Positions 1 to 5,955 are shown, counted from the first letter of the stretch. The stretch is 7,048 nucleotides of DNA from Actinomycetes bacterium (GCA_023425615.1 JAFACJ010000111.1:1-7048), one strand, 5' to 3'. Numbers and translations are program-made. Notes: a model not told the origin generated them from the sequence alone.

Positions 1-735
1 CACCGCCTCGGCGTGCGCGGCGGCGAAGTCGCGTCCGGCCTCGGAGGAGCCCGCCTGGAAGAGCAGGGGCGTGCGCTGCGGTGAGGGCTCCGACAGGTGC
101 GGGCCCTCCACGTCGTAGAACCTTCCGTGGTGGCTGACATCGTGGATCTTGGCGGGGTCGGCGTGGATGCCGCGTTCGACGTCGCGGATCACCGCGTCGT
201 CCTCCCAGCTCCCTTCGAGGAGCTTGTAGAGGACGTCCACGTACTCGTGCGCCCGCTCGTAGCGTTCGGCGTGCAGCGGCAGCCCGCCGAAGCCGAGGTT
301 GCGGCCCGCGCCGTCCAGGTAGGAGGTGACGATGTTCCAGGCCACCCGCCCCTTGGTCAGGTGGTCGAGCGTGGACAGGCGGCGGGCGAAGTTGTAGGGC
401 TGCTCCTGGAGGACCGACTGGGTGAACGCCAGCCCCAGGTGCTCGGTGACGTGCGCGAGCGTGGGCAGCAGCAGGGACGGGTCGTTGACGGGGATCTGGA
501 GTCCCTCGCGGACGGCGGTGTCCCGGCTGCCCCCGAAGGTCTCGTAGGGGCCGACGACGTCGGCGAGGAAGAGCGCGTCGAATCTGCCGCGTTCCAGGAT
601 CTTCGCCAGTTCCACCCAGGTGTCGAGGTCGGTGTAGGCGGTCTGCTTGGTGTCCGGGCGCCTCCACTGGCCGTGGTTGATGTGGGAGACGCAGTTCATG
701 GCGAAGGCGTTGAACTTCAGCGGCGGGAGCGTCAT
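1..735 (-). CDS. DszA/NtaA/SnaA-family FMNH2-dependent monooxygenase (partial, C-terminus outside window)
   Basis: Reading the minus strand from the ATG at 735-733, an open frame of 245 codons runs off the left edge with no stop, so about the N-terminal half of a roughly 450-residue protein is present. It has the hallmarks of the NtaA/SnaA/DszA branch of bacterial luciferase-like monooxygenases. These are LERGRFDALFLAD (residues 47-59), a PYNFARRLSTLDHLTKGR stretch followed by VAWNIVTS (113-138), the HHG-x2-Y-x2-EGP region (202-212) and LLFQAGSS-x2-GRDFAAAHAEAV to the edge. Characterised members oxidise dibenzothiophene sulfone, nitrilotriacetate or pristinamycin IIA using FMNH2 and O2. A GAGGAGA ribosome site (plus-strand 741-747) lies 5 nt before the ATG. 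The gene follows the FMN reductase gene by 15 nt, so the two are probably co-transcribed and the reductase feeds this enzyme. The family call is strong. The substrate is unknown; an organosulfur compound is inferred from the neighbours. Confidence 0.9.
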   Translation of the reverse strand, partial: MTLPPLKFNAFAMNCVSHINHGQWRRPDTKQTAYTDLDTWVELAKILERGRFDALFLADVVGPYETFGGSRDTAVREGLQIPVNDPSLLLPTLAHVTEHLGLAFTQSVLQEQPYNFARRLSTLDHLTKGRVAWNIVTSYLDGAGRNLGFGGLPLHAERYERAHEYVDVLYKLLEGSWEDDAVIRDVERGIHADPAKIHDVSHHGRFYDVEGPHLSEPSPQRTPLLFQAGSSEAGRDFAAAHAEAV

Positions 736-750
736 GGGGTTCTCCTCTTC

Positions 751-1305
751 TCAGGCGAGGTCGGCGAGTTGGGGGCGGTGGTCGAGGGAGGCGGAGAAGG
801 CGCCGAGGACCTGGTCGAGCGCCTGGCGGGTGGCGGGCTCGATCTCCAGGGAGCCGTCGGCGCCGGCGGTGAGGTGCTTGTCGAGGACGAACCAGCCCTG
901 GACGATGTGCGCGGCGCCCATGGACGACAGCACCGGGCGCAGGGCGTAGTCGATGGCCAGGACATGGGCGGGGGAGCCGCCGGTGGCCAGCGGCAGGACG
1001 GTCTTGCCGGTCAGCGCGTACTGCGGGAGCACGTCCAGCAGGGACTTCAGCAGCCCGGAGTAGGCGGCCTTGTAGATGGGCGTGCCGACTACGACACCGT
1101 CGGCCCGCTCGAACAGCTCGGCGGCGCCGGTGATCGCGGGGTGCGTGAAGTCGGCGCCGAGGAGGGGTTCGGCGGGCAGGGTGCGCACGTCGAGGGGGAT
1201 CACCTCGTGGCCCCTGGCCAGGAGGTCGGCGTCCAGGTGGCGGAGCAGCCGTGCGGTGCGGGAGGTGGCGGAGGGGCTTCCGGACACGGACAGGACGACG
1301 GCCAT
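751..1305 (-). CDS. ssuE: NADPH-dependent FMN reductase, SsuE family
   Basis: The 184-residue flavodoxin-fold protein matches SsuE/MsuE reductases in length and along almost its whole sequence. It shows the FMN phosphate loop SGSPSATSRT (residues 8-17), GTPIYKAAYSGLLKSLLD (74-91), then KTVLPLATGG (101-110) and AHVLAIDYALRPVL (113-126). Tyr120 in IDYALRP aligns with the tyrosine that forms the pi-helix in E. coli SsuE, a feature linked to two-component monooxygenase partners. It would use NADPH to make FMNH2 that is handed to the flavin-dependent oxygenases nearby (the DszA-like enzyme, SsuD and probably SfnB). The ATG at 1305 was chosen over an in-frame ATG at 1392 because AAGGAGA (plus-strand 1312-1318) sits 6 nt upstream and homology begins here. 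It is the first gene of a minus-strand operon, with a shared regulatory motif about 40 nt upstream of the start. Confidence 0.93.
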   Translation of the reverse strand: MAVVLSVSGSPSATSRTARLLRHLDADLLARGHEVIPLDVRTLPAEPLLGADFTHPAITGAAELFERADGVVVGTPIYKAAYSGLLKSLLDVLPQYALTGKTVLPLATGGSPAHVLAIDYALRPVLSSMGAAHIVQGWFVLDKHLTAGADGSLEIEPATRQALDQVLGAFSASLDHRPQLADLA

Positions 1306-1345
1306 GGTTGGTCTCCTTGCGGGGTCGAGGCGCCCTTCGATTAAA

Positions 1346-1376
1346 ACTATCCCTACCAAAAAAGTCGAATAAGGAT
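1346..1376. promoter_or_regulatory. Candidate operator upstream of ssuE, shared with the lysR promoter
   Basis: ACTATCCCTACCA (1346-1358) is the same as ACTATTCCTACCA at 4061-4073 except for one C/T difference. It forms the left half of an imperfect dyad, ATCCCTA (1349-1355), 14 nt, TAAGGAT (1370-1376), in which six of seven arm positions pair. The site covers the region where the ssuE promoter should lie, beginning about 40 nt from the ssuE start codon. The repeat is seen directly; binding by the LysR-type regulator encoded at 4104 is inference. It could also act toward sfnB, although it is 245 nt from that start. Confidence 0.55.
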
Positions 1377-1389
1377 CGTCGATCGCCCG

Positions 1390-1404
1390 CAAGGGTCACC
1401 CTTG
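1390..1404. promoter_or_regulatory. Perfect 15-bp palindrome, possible operator
   Basis: CAAGGGT-c-ACCCTTG is a perfect 7-1-7 inverted repeat, located 14 nt beyond the shared operator and 217 nt upstream of sfnB. Its size and symmetry fit a binding site for a dimeric repressor such as a GntR- or TetR-type protein, but it does not match a regulator site I can name. The arms are different from the CCTA-containing sites found elsewhere in the window, so it may serve a second regulator. Confidence 0.35.
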
Positions 1405-1620
1405 AAGGTGTCCCGCGTCACCGTGCGGCATCACGGGAGGTGAACGGCGGTCTCCCGCCACCAGGTCCTTGCCAGGGAAGCCCTATCAGGCCATCGGAAA
1501 CGCCTCTTCGACCGGCGCCGGGGCCCGGGGTTATCGTGGCGCCACCGCCCTCCCCCCATCGGACCTCCGTCCCCTCGCCGTCTCAGGCGCCCACCCCTGG
1601 CGCCCTCCGGGAGCGTTTCC

Positions 1621-2829
1621 ATGACCGACCTGTCCCCGTCCGCCCAGCCCGCCCAGGTGATCCGCGACGACGCCGAGGCGGTCGAGACCGCCGCGCGGCT
1701 CGCCGCGGAGTTCCGCGACGGCGCGGCGGAGCGCGACGTGAGCCGCAAGCTCCCGCACGCCCAGGTGGAGCGGCTCTCCGCCAGCGGCCTCCTCGGCATC
1801 ACCGTGCCCGCCGCGCACGGCGGCGCCGACGTCTCGGCCGCGACCCTGGCCGAGGTCATGCGGCTGCTGGCCACCGGCGACCCCAGCCTCGCCCAGATCC
1901 CGCAGAGCCACTTCGTCTACATCAACGTCCTGCGCCGCCAGGGCACCGCCGCCCAGCAGGAGTTCTTCTTCGGCGAGGTGCTGGCGGGCAGGCGGTTCGG
2001 CAACGCGCAGTCCGAGGCCGGCACCAAGCACGTGCAGGACATCCGCACCCGGCTCACCCGGCAGGACGACGGCTCCTATGTGCTCGACGGCCTCAAGCAC
2101 TACTCGACGGGCGCCCTCTTCGCCCAGTGGATCCCCGTGCTCGCCCGCGTCGAGGACGACTCGCTGCACGTGGCCTATGTGCCGGGCGACGCCGCGGGGC
2201 TGACCGTCCTCGACGACTGGAACGGCATGGGGCAGCGCACCACCGCCAGCGGCACCGTCAGGCTGGAGGGCGTCCGCGTCCCCGCCGACCGGGTGGTGCC
2301 CCACCACCTGACCTTCCAGGGCCCCCAGCTGCACGGCGCCGTCGCCCAGCTCCTGCACGCCGCGATCGACGCGGGCATCGCCTCGGCGGCGCTGGAGGCG
2401 GCGGCGGAGTTCGTCCGCACCAAGAGCCGGCCCTGGTTCGAGAGCGGAGCCGACCACGCCGTCGAGGACCCGCTGCTCATCCAGCGGTTCGGCGAGCTCG
2501 CCCTGCGGGTGCGGGCCTCCGACGCGCTGCTGGCCGCCGCGGGACGCGCCGTGGACGCCGCGTCCGCCGACCTCACCGACGACACGGCCGCCGAGGCGTC
2601 CATCGCGGTGGCGGCGGCCAAGGTGCAGGCGGCGAACACCGCGGTCGAGGTCGCGGGCGCCCTCTTCGAAGTGGCGGGCACCCGCGCCGCCGACGACTCC
2701 CTCAACCTGCACCGGTACTGGCGCGACGCCCGCACCCACACCCTGCACGACCCCGTCCGCTGGAAGCTCCAGCACCTCGGCCGGTACGTGCTGACCGGGA
2801 CCCGCCCGCCCCGCCACGGACTGCTGTGA
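1621..2829 (+). CDS. sfnB: SfnB-family sulfur acquisition oxidoreductase (acyl-CoA dehydrogenase fold, DszC-like)
   Basis: The 402-residue protein has the acyl-CoA dehydrogenase fold and matches the SfnB branch. It contains IPQSHFVYINVLRRQGT (93-109), EFFFGEVLAGRRFGNAQSEAGT (starting 114), LKHYSTGALFAQW (158-170) and a C-terminal RYWRDARTHTLHDP (365-378). That last motif is shared with the sulfoxidising DszC group of flavin-dependent oxygenases, where the two histidines (here His373 and His376) lie at the flavin/peroxide site. The general-base glutamate usual in true acyl-CoA dehydrogenases is not evident, so CoA-thioester oxidation is unlikely. In Pseudomonas putida, sfnB belongs to the dimethylsulfone/sulfonate utilisation genes, but its exact reaction is not settled. 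It most likely oxygenates an organosulfur compound with FMNH2 supplied by SsuE. GGGAG at 1609-1613 precedes the ATG by 7 nt. It is the first gene of an operon with ssuD, 25 nt apart, and lies opposite ssuE. Confidence 0.9.
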   Translation: MTDLSPSAQPAQVIRDDAEAVETAARLAAEFRDGAAERDVSRKLPHAQVERLSASGLLGITVPAAHGGADVSAATLAEVMRLLATGDPSLAQIPQSHFVYINVLRRQGTAAQQEFFFGEVLAGRRFGNAQSEAGTKHVQDIRTRLTRQDDGSYVLDGLKHYSTGALFAQWIPVLARVEDDSLHVAYVPGDAAGLTVLDDWNGMGQRTTASGTVRLEGVRVPADRVVPHHLTFQGPQLHGAVAQLLHAAIDAGIASAALEAAAEFVRTKSRPWFESGADHAVEDPLLIQRFGELALRVRASDALLAAAGRAVDAASADLTDDTAAEASIAVAAAKVQAANTAVEVAGALFEVAGTRAADDSLNLHRYWRDARTHTLHDPVRWKLQHLGRYVLTGTRPPRHGLL

Positions 2830-2854
2830 ACCCCACCCTTCCACGGAGAGACAC

Positions 2855-4012
2855 ATGAGCTTGACGTTCCACTGGTTCCTGCCCACCTCCGGTGACAGCC
2901 GCCATGTCGTGGGCGGCGGGCACGGGCTTCCGGCGGGCTCCGCCGGCGGCCAGCGGCCCGCCACCCTCGGCTACCTCACCCAGGTCGCCCGCGCCGCCGA
3001 GCAGCTCGGCTTCGTCGGCGCGCTCACCCCCACCGGCGCCTGGTGCGAGGACGCCTGGCTCACCACCTCCTTCCTGGTCCGCGAGACCGAGCGGCTGAAG
3101 TACCTCGTCGCCTTCCGGCCCGGCCAGGTCTCCCCCACGCTGGCCGCGCAGATGGCCGCGACCTACCAGCGCTACTCCGAGGGGAGGCTGCTGCTGAACA
3201 TCGTCACCGGCGGCGAGGCGCACGAGCAGCGCGCGTACGGCGACTTCCTCGACAAGGACGGCCGCTACGCCCGTACCGGGGAGTTCCTGCACATCGTCCG
3301 CTCGCTGTGGCGCGGTGAGACGGTGGACTTCGCCGGCGAGCACCTGAGCGTCGAGCAGGCGCGGCTGGAGCGGCTGCCCGAACCGGTGCCGCCCGTCTAC
3401 TTCGGCGGCTCCTCCCCGGCGGCGGGCACCGTCGCGGCACGGCACAGCGACGTCTACCTCACCTGGGGCGAGCCGCCCGCGCAGGTCGCCGAGAAGATCC
3501 ACTGGATCCGCGGGCTGGCCGAGCGGGAGGGCCGCACCGTGCGCTTCGGCATCCGGCTGCACGTCATCTCCCGCGACACCTCCGAGCAGGCTTGGACCGA
3601 GGCGCGGCGGCTGCTGGACGGCTTCGACCCGCGGACCGTGGCCGCCGTGCAGGCGGGGCTGGCGCGCAGCGAGTCCGAGGGGCAGCGGCGGATGCTGGCC
3701 CTGCACGGCGGCGGCCTCGACCGGCTGGAGGTCTCGCCCAACCTGTGGGCGGGCATCGGGCTGGTGCGCGGCGGCGCGGGCACGGCGCTGGTGGGCAGCC
3801 ACGCCGAGGTCGCCGAGCGGATCCGCGAGTACCACGCACTGGGCCTTGAGGAGTTCGTGCTGTCGGGGTACCCGCACCTGGAGGAGGCGTACTGGTTCGG
3901 CGAGGGGGTGCTGCCGCTGCTGGCCGCCGACGGGCTGTGGAGCCACCCCGCGGAGCCGGCCGGTGCCGTGGACCCCGCCGCCAGCGTGCCCTTCGCCTCC
4001 CTCGCCGGCTGA
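2855..4012 (+). CDS. ssuD: FMNH2-dependent alkanesulfonate monooxygenase, SsuD family
   Basis: The 385-residue protein follows E. coli SsuD nearly end to end. Shared blocks are FHWFLPTSGD (5-14), CEDAW (64-68), LVAFRPGQVSPTLAAQ (84-99), VYFGGSS (181-187), YLTWGEPP (201-208), RFGIRLHVI (230-238), NLWAGIGLVRGGAGTALVG (296-314) and FVLSGYPHLEEAYWFGE (334-350). Residues known to matter in E. coli SsuD have counterparts: Cys64, Arg234, His236, the lid Arg305 and Tyr339. It should cleave alkanesulfonates with FMNH2 and O2 to give an aldehyde and sulfite. A glycine-rich stretch at about 17-36 is roughly ten residues longer than in E. coli, and the last 25 residues are alanine/proline-rich and not conserved. 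The ATG at 2855 has GGAGAG at 2845-2850. It lies 25 nt after sfnB and before a strong hairpin. No SsuABC-type transporter gene is in the window, so uptake must be encoded elsewhere. Confidence 0.94.
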   Translation: MSLTFHWFLPTSGDSRHVVGGGHGLPAGSAGGQRPATLGYLTQVARAAEQLGFVGALTPTGAWCEDAWLTTSFLVRETERLKYLVAFRPGQVSPTLAAQMAATYQRYSEGRLLLNIVTGGEAHEQRAYGDFLDKDGRYARTGEFLHIVRSLWRGETVDFAGEHLSVEQARLERLPEPVPPVYFGGSSPAAGTVAARHSDVYLTWGEPPAQVAEKIHWIRGLAEREGRTVRFGIRLHVISRDTSEQAWTEARRLLDGFDPRTVAAVQAGLARSESEGQRRMLALHGGGLDRLEVSPNLWAGIGLVRGGAGTALVGSHAEVAERIREYHALGLEEFVLSGYPHLEEAYWFGEGVLPLLAADGLWSHPAEPAGAVDPAASVPFASLAG

Positions 4013-4027
4013 GACCCGCACCCCCCT

Positions 4028-4062
4028 GTGACCCAGGTCTCCCCCGTGATGACCTGGGTCAC
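4028..4062. terminator. Perfect 12-bp stem-loop, likely terminator of sfnB-ssuD
   Basis: GTGACCCAGGTC (4028-4039) is exactly complementary to GACCTGGGTCAC (4051-4062), with an 11-nt loop, 15 nt after the ssuD stop codon. There is no clean run of T after it on the plus strand, so it is an actinobacterial-type hairpin terminator rather than a classic one. It insulates ssuD from lysR. The last two bases of the stem are also the first two of the ACTATTCCTACCA motif, so terminator and lysR operator abut. Confidence 0.75.
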
Positions 4063-4095
4063 TATTCCTACCATTTCGATAGGTTTTCCTATAAA
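4061..4095 (+). promoter_or_regulatory. lysR promoter with nested LysR-type dyads and TATAAA -10 box
   Basis: Three elements overlap here. ACTATTCCTACCA (4061-4073) repeats the motif upstream of ssuE. CCTACC-N5-GATAGG (4067-4083) is an inverted repeat with five of six pairs matching; it contains T4069-N11-A4081, the classic T-N11-A spacing of LysR-type binding sites. ATAGG-TTTT-CCTAT (4079-4092) is a perfect inverted repeat running into TATAAA (4090-4095), a good -10 box. A start about 7 nt beyond that box falls at the GTG start codon at 4104. The dyads cover the -10 and -35 region, which predicts autorepression by the encoded regulator. No consensus -35 is seen. Confidence 0.65.
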
Positions 4096-4103
4096 ATGAC
4101 CGG

Positions 4104-5051
4104 GTGCGGATAGAGCAGCTCGAATACCTCCAGGCGGTCACCCGGCTCGGCTCACTGCGCCGCGCGGCCGAGGAGCTGCACCTGTCGCAGCCGGCCCTCA
4201 GCGAGACCGTGCGCAACCTGGAACGCGAACTGGGCGTCGACCTCCTGGAGCGGCGGCGGTCCGGCGCCAAGATCAGCGAGAAGGGCCGCGAGCTCCTGCC
4301 GTACATGGAGAGCGTCCTGGAGGCCGTCGACCGGCTGCGGCGCGCCGCCGACGAGCAGCACCGCACCAGCCGCGTGGTGCGCCTCGGCACGGTCAACGCG
4401 GCGACCGTGCCGCTGGTGATCCCCGTCGTCCGGGCGTTCCGCGGCCTGCACCCGATGACCCAGGTGGAGGTGGTCGGCGCCCAGCAGACCGACATCCACC
4501 GCGGCATCCGGGAGGGGAGCTTCGACCTCGGGCTGGTCAACTACCTGCGCGGCGACGACCCGCCGCCGGACTTCACCACCACCGAACTGCTGAGCGGCCC
4601 CGCCGTGGTGTGCCTGCGCCCGTCGGACCCGCTGGCCGCGCGCCCCGTCGTCGAGGTCGCCGACCTGCTGCGCGCGCCGCTCATCATGATGCGCTCCGGC
4701 TACATCATGCACCGCCTCGTGCACCGCCTCCTCGGCGGCGCCCCGCCGTCCTTCTCCTACTCCACCGACGGCGCCGAGATGGGCAAGCTCATGGTGGCCG
4801 AGGGGCTGGGGGTCACGGTGCTGCCCGAGTTCAGCGTCGTGGACGACCCGCTCCTGCGCGGCGGGCTCATCACCTACCGGCCGCTGGCGCCGCCCGTCCC
4901 CGAGGTGCTCCTGGTGATCCAGTCCCAGCTCTCGGGTCCCTCCCCCCGCGCGGTGCGCGATCTGCGGCGGCTCTTCGCCGACCACGCCGCGGCGCTGGGC
5001 GAAGGCGGAGGGCGGGGACGGCGCGAGGTGCGCCCGACGTCCGCCGCCTGA
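4104..5051 (+). CDS. LysR-type transcriptional regulator, candidate regulator of the sulfur locus
   Basis: The 315-residue protein opens directly with the LysR winged helix-turn-helix: MRIEQLEYLQAV, then AAEELHLSQPALSETVRNLE with the recognition helix around residues 28-40, and LLERRRSGAKISEKGRELL (47-65). A linker helix follows (about 66-90). The type-2 periplasmic-fold effector domain (about 91-296) includes VRLGTVNAATVPLVIPVV, FDLGLVNY (140-147) and LMVAEGLGVTVLPEF (229-243). The C-terminal tail is disordered and basic. I chose GTG at 4104 because homology begins there. No Shine-Dalgarno precedes it and a TATAAA box ends 8 nt upstream, so the mRNA is probably leaderless. The effector is unknown; a reduced-sulfur metabolite, as for CysB/Cbl, is plausible. 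Shared motifs at its own promoter and the ssuE promoter point to control of the sulfur genes. Control of the downstream dehydrogenase operon is also possible but no matching motif occurs there. Confidence 0.92.
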   Translation: MRIEQLEYLQAVTRLGSLRRAAEELHLSQPALSETVRNLERELGVDLLERRRSGAKISEKGRELLPYMESVLEAVDRLRRAADEQHRTSRVVRLGTVNAATVPLVIPVVRAFRGLHPMTQVEVVGAQQTDIHRGIREGSFDLGLVNYLRGDDPPPDFTTTELLSGPAVVCLRPSDPLAARPVVEVADLLRAPLIMMRSGYIMHRLVHRLLGGAPPSFSYSTDGAEMGKLMVAEGLGVTVLPEFSVVDDPLLRGGLITYRPLAPPVPEVLLVIQSQLSGPSPRAVRDLRRLFADHAAALGEGGGRGRREVRPTSAA

Positions 5052-5079
5052 CCGCGCCACGGCGTCAGGATTCGCTTAC

Positions 5080-5117
5080 TGGATCCCTTGACACCGCTTC
5101 CCCCCTTGATCCAGGGT
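5080..5117 (+). promoter_or_regulatory. Candidate promoter of the SDR-crotonase operon
   Basis: A perfect TTGACA -35 (5088-5093) is followed after 18 nt by CAGGGT (5112-5117), an acceptable actinobacterial -10 that keeps the A at position 2 and T at position 6; the start would be near 5124. Inverted arms TGGATC (5080-5085) and GATCCA (5108-5113) flank the -35 and overlap the -10, and CCCTTGA occurs twice with an 18-nt period (5085-5091 and 5103-5109). That arrangement suggests repressor control. The assignment is by motif only. Confidence 0.5.
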
Positions 5118-5126
5118 TCCTGAGAT

Positions 5127-5147
5127 GCGGCCGGTCAGCCCGGCCGC
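5127..5147. terminator. Perfect 8-bp all-GC hairpin in the SDR leader (terminator or 5'-UTR stem)
   Basis: GCGGCCGG (5127-5134) pairs exactly with CCGGCCGC (5140-5147) around the 5-nt loop TCAGC. No T run follows. It could end lysR transcription, whose stop codon is 75 nt upstream. However, it lies between the candidate SDR promoter and the ribosome site, 4 nt from GAGGAGG, so it may instead be a 5'-terminal stem that stabilises the SDR mRNA or limits ribosome access. Confidence 0.5.
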
Positions 5148-5162
5148 GCACGAGGAGGACGC

Positions 5163-5933
5163 ATGGACGCCGAGAAGCTGCGCTCGCTGTTCGACCTGAC
5201 CGGACGGGTCGCGATCATCACCGGGGGCACCCGCGGCATCGGACGCGCCATCGCCGAGGGCTTCGTCGCCGCCGGCGCCGACGTCGTCGTGGCCAGCCGC
5301 AAGCCCGACGCCTGCGCCGAGACCGAGGCGCATCTGAAGGCGATGGGCGGCTCCGCGCTCGGCGTTCCCACCCACCTCGGCGACCTGGACGACCTCGACG
5401 CGCTCGTCACGCGCACCGTCGACACCTTCGGCGGGCTCGACATCCTCGTCAACAACGCGGCGAACCCCCTGGCCCAGCCGCTGGGCGGGCTCACCCCCGA
5501 GGCGTTCGCCAAGTCGCAGGAGGTCAACGTCCGCGGGCCCGTCTTCCTGGTGCAGCGGGCGCTGGAGCAGCTCACCGCCAGCCCCCACGCCTCGGTCATC
5601 AACGTCGTCTCCGCCGGCGCCTTCCTGTTCTCGCCCTATGTGGCGATGTACGCGGCGGCCAAGGCCTCCATGGTCGCCTACACCCGCTCGATGGCCGCCG
5701 AGTTCGCCCCGCGCGGCATCCGCGTCAACGCCCTGGCGCCGGGCGCCGTCGACACCGACATGGTCCGCAACAACCCGCCCGAGTTCCAGGACCACCTGGC
5801 CGGTGCCAGCCTCCAAAAGCGCCTCGCCGACCCCGACGAGATGGTCGGCCCCGCGCTCTTCCTCGCCTCCGACGCCGCCAGCTTCGTCACCGGCCAGACG
5901 CTCCTCGCCGACGGCGGCCTCGTCTCCCGCTGA
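5163..5933 (+). CDS. Classical short-chain dehydrogenase/reductase (SDR), probably NADP(H)-dependent
   Basis: The 256-residue protein has the full classical SDR set: the cofactor loop TGGTRGIG (20-27), NNAA (97-100), Asn122, Ser150, and the YAAAK catalytic pair Tyr163/Lys167. It also has RVNALAPGAVDTDM (187-200) and a C-terminal FVTGQTLLADGG (241-252). SRKPD at 45-49 puts an arginine after the second strand, which favours NADP(H). It should interconvert a hydroxyl and a carbonyl group on a small or acyl-thioester substrate; FabG-like sequence does not reveal which. GAGGAGG at 5152-5158 supports the ATG at 5163. The crotonase-family gene starts 22 nt after its stop codon, so the two form an operon that may act on successive steps of acyl-CoA chemistry. 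Specific function is unknown. Confidence 0.92.
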   Translation: MDAEKLRSLFDLTGRVAIITGGTRGIGRAIAEGFVAAGADVVVASRKPDACAETEAHLKAMGGSALGVPTHLGDLDDLDALVTRTVDTFGGLDILVNNAANPLAQPLGGLTPEAFAKSQEVNVRGPVFLVQRALEQLTASPHASVINVVSAGAFLFSPYVAMYAAAKASMVAYTRSMAAEFAPRGIRVNALAPGAVDTDMVRNNPPEFQDHLAGASLQKRLADPDEMVGPALFLASDAASFVTGQTLLADGGLVSR

Positions 5934-5955
5934 CCCACCCCCGCAAGGAGACCCC

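Larger units (their letters stand above)
1306..1620. other. Divergent intergenic region between ssuE and sfnB, with structured sfnB leader
   Basis: These 315 nt contain no credible gene. The ssuE-proximal part (about 1339-1376) is an AT-rich island and holds the motif shared with the lysR promoter. A minus-strand TAGTTT (1349 to 1344) could be an ssuE -10 box, giving a leader of about 30 nt, but no good -35 is visible, as expected for an activated promoter. The sfnB-proximal part is unusually long for a leader and has several inverted repeats: a 15-bp palindrome at 1390-1404; TCCCG/CGGGA (1411-1415, 1434-1438) interleaved with TCACC/GGTGA (1418-1422, 1439-1443); GGCGG-tctc-CCGCC (1446-1459); and AGGG-aag-CCCT (1474-1484). 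A weak plus-strand -10 candidate TATCGT lies at 1532-1537, preceded by TTCGAC at 1507-1512. The sfnB transcription start cannot be placed. I recognise no known riboswitch class. Confidence 0.6.

Noticed and set aside
97..1344. Long plus-strand open frame (415 codons) opposite the DszA-like and ssuE genes
   Set aside because: Its translation is low-complexity Gly/Val/Ala/Arg-rich with no recognisable domain, and it lies antisense to two genes with clear homology and ribosome sites. It is a GC-bias shadow.
1306..1392. Extended ssuE start at the in-frame ATG at 1392
   Set aside because: The extra 29 residues match nothing in the SsuE family, no ribosome site precedes 1392, and the frame would cover the promoter/operator region. 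AAGGAGA is ideally placed for 1305.
1306..1620. SAM or other known sulfur-related riboswitch in the sfnB leader
   Set aside because: I could not match the conserved core of any SAM riboswitch class I know; only generic hairpins and a possible pseudoknot are visible.
4096..4113. Five-residue upstream frame MTGCG overlapping the lysR start, a possible cysteine-sensing leader peptide
   Set aside because: Cysteine-containing leader peptides are known for actinobacterial sulfur genes, but this ATG overlaps the -10 box and would lie upstream of the predicted transcription start. It has one Cys and no ribosome site.
1531..4540. Very long minus-strand open frames (477 and 612 codons) opposite sfnB, ssuD and lysR
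   Set aside because: Both give repetitive Arg/Gly/Ala-rich translations without motifs, run across gene boundaries and the terminator, and are typical antisense shadows of high-GC genes.
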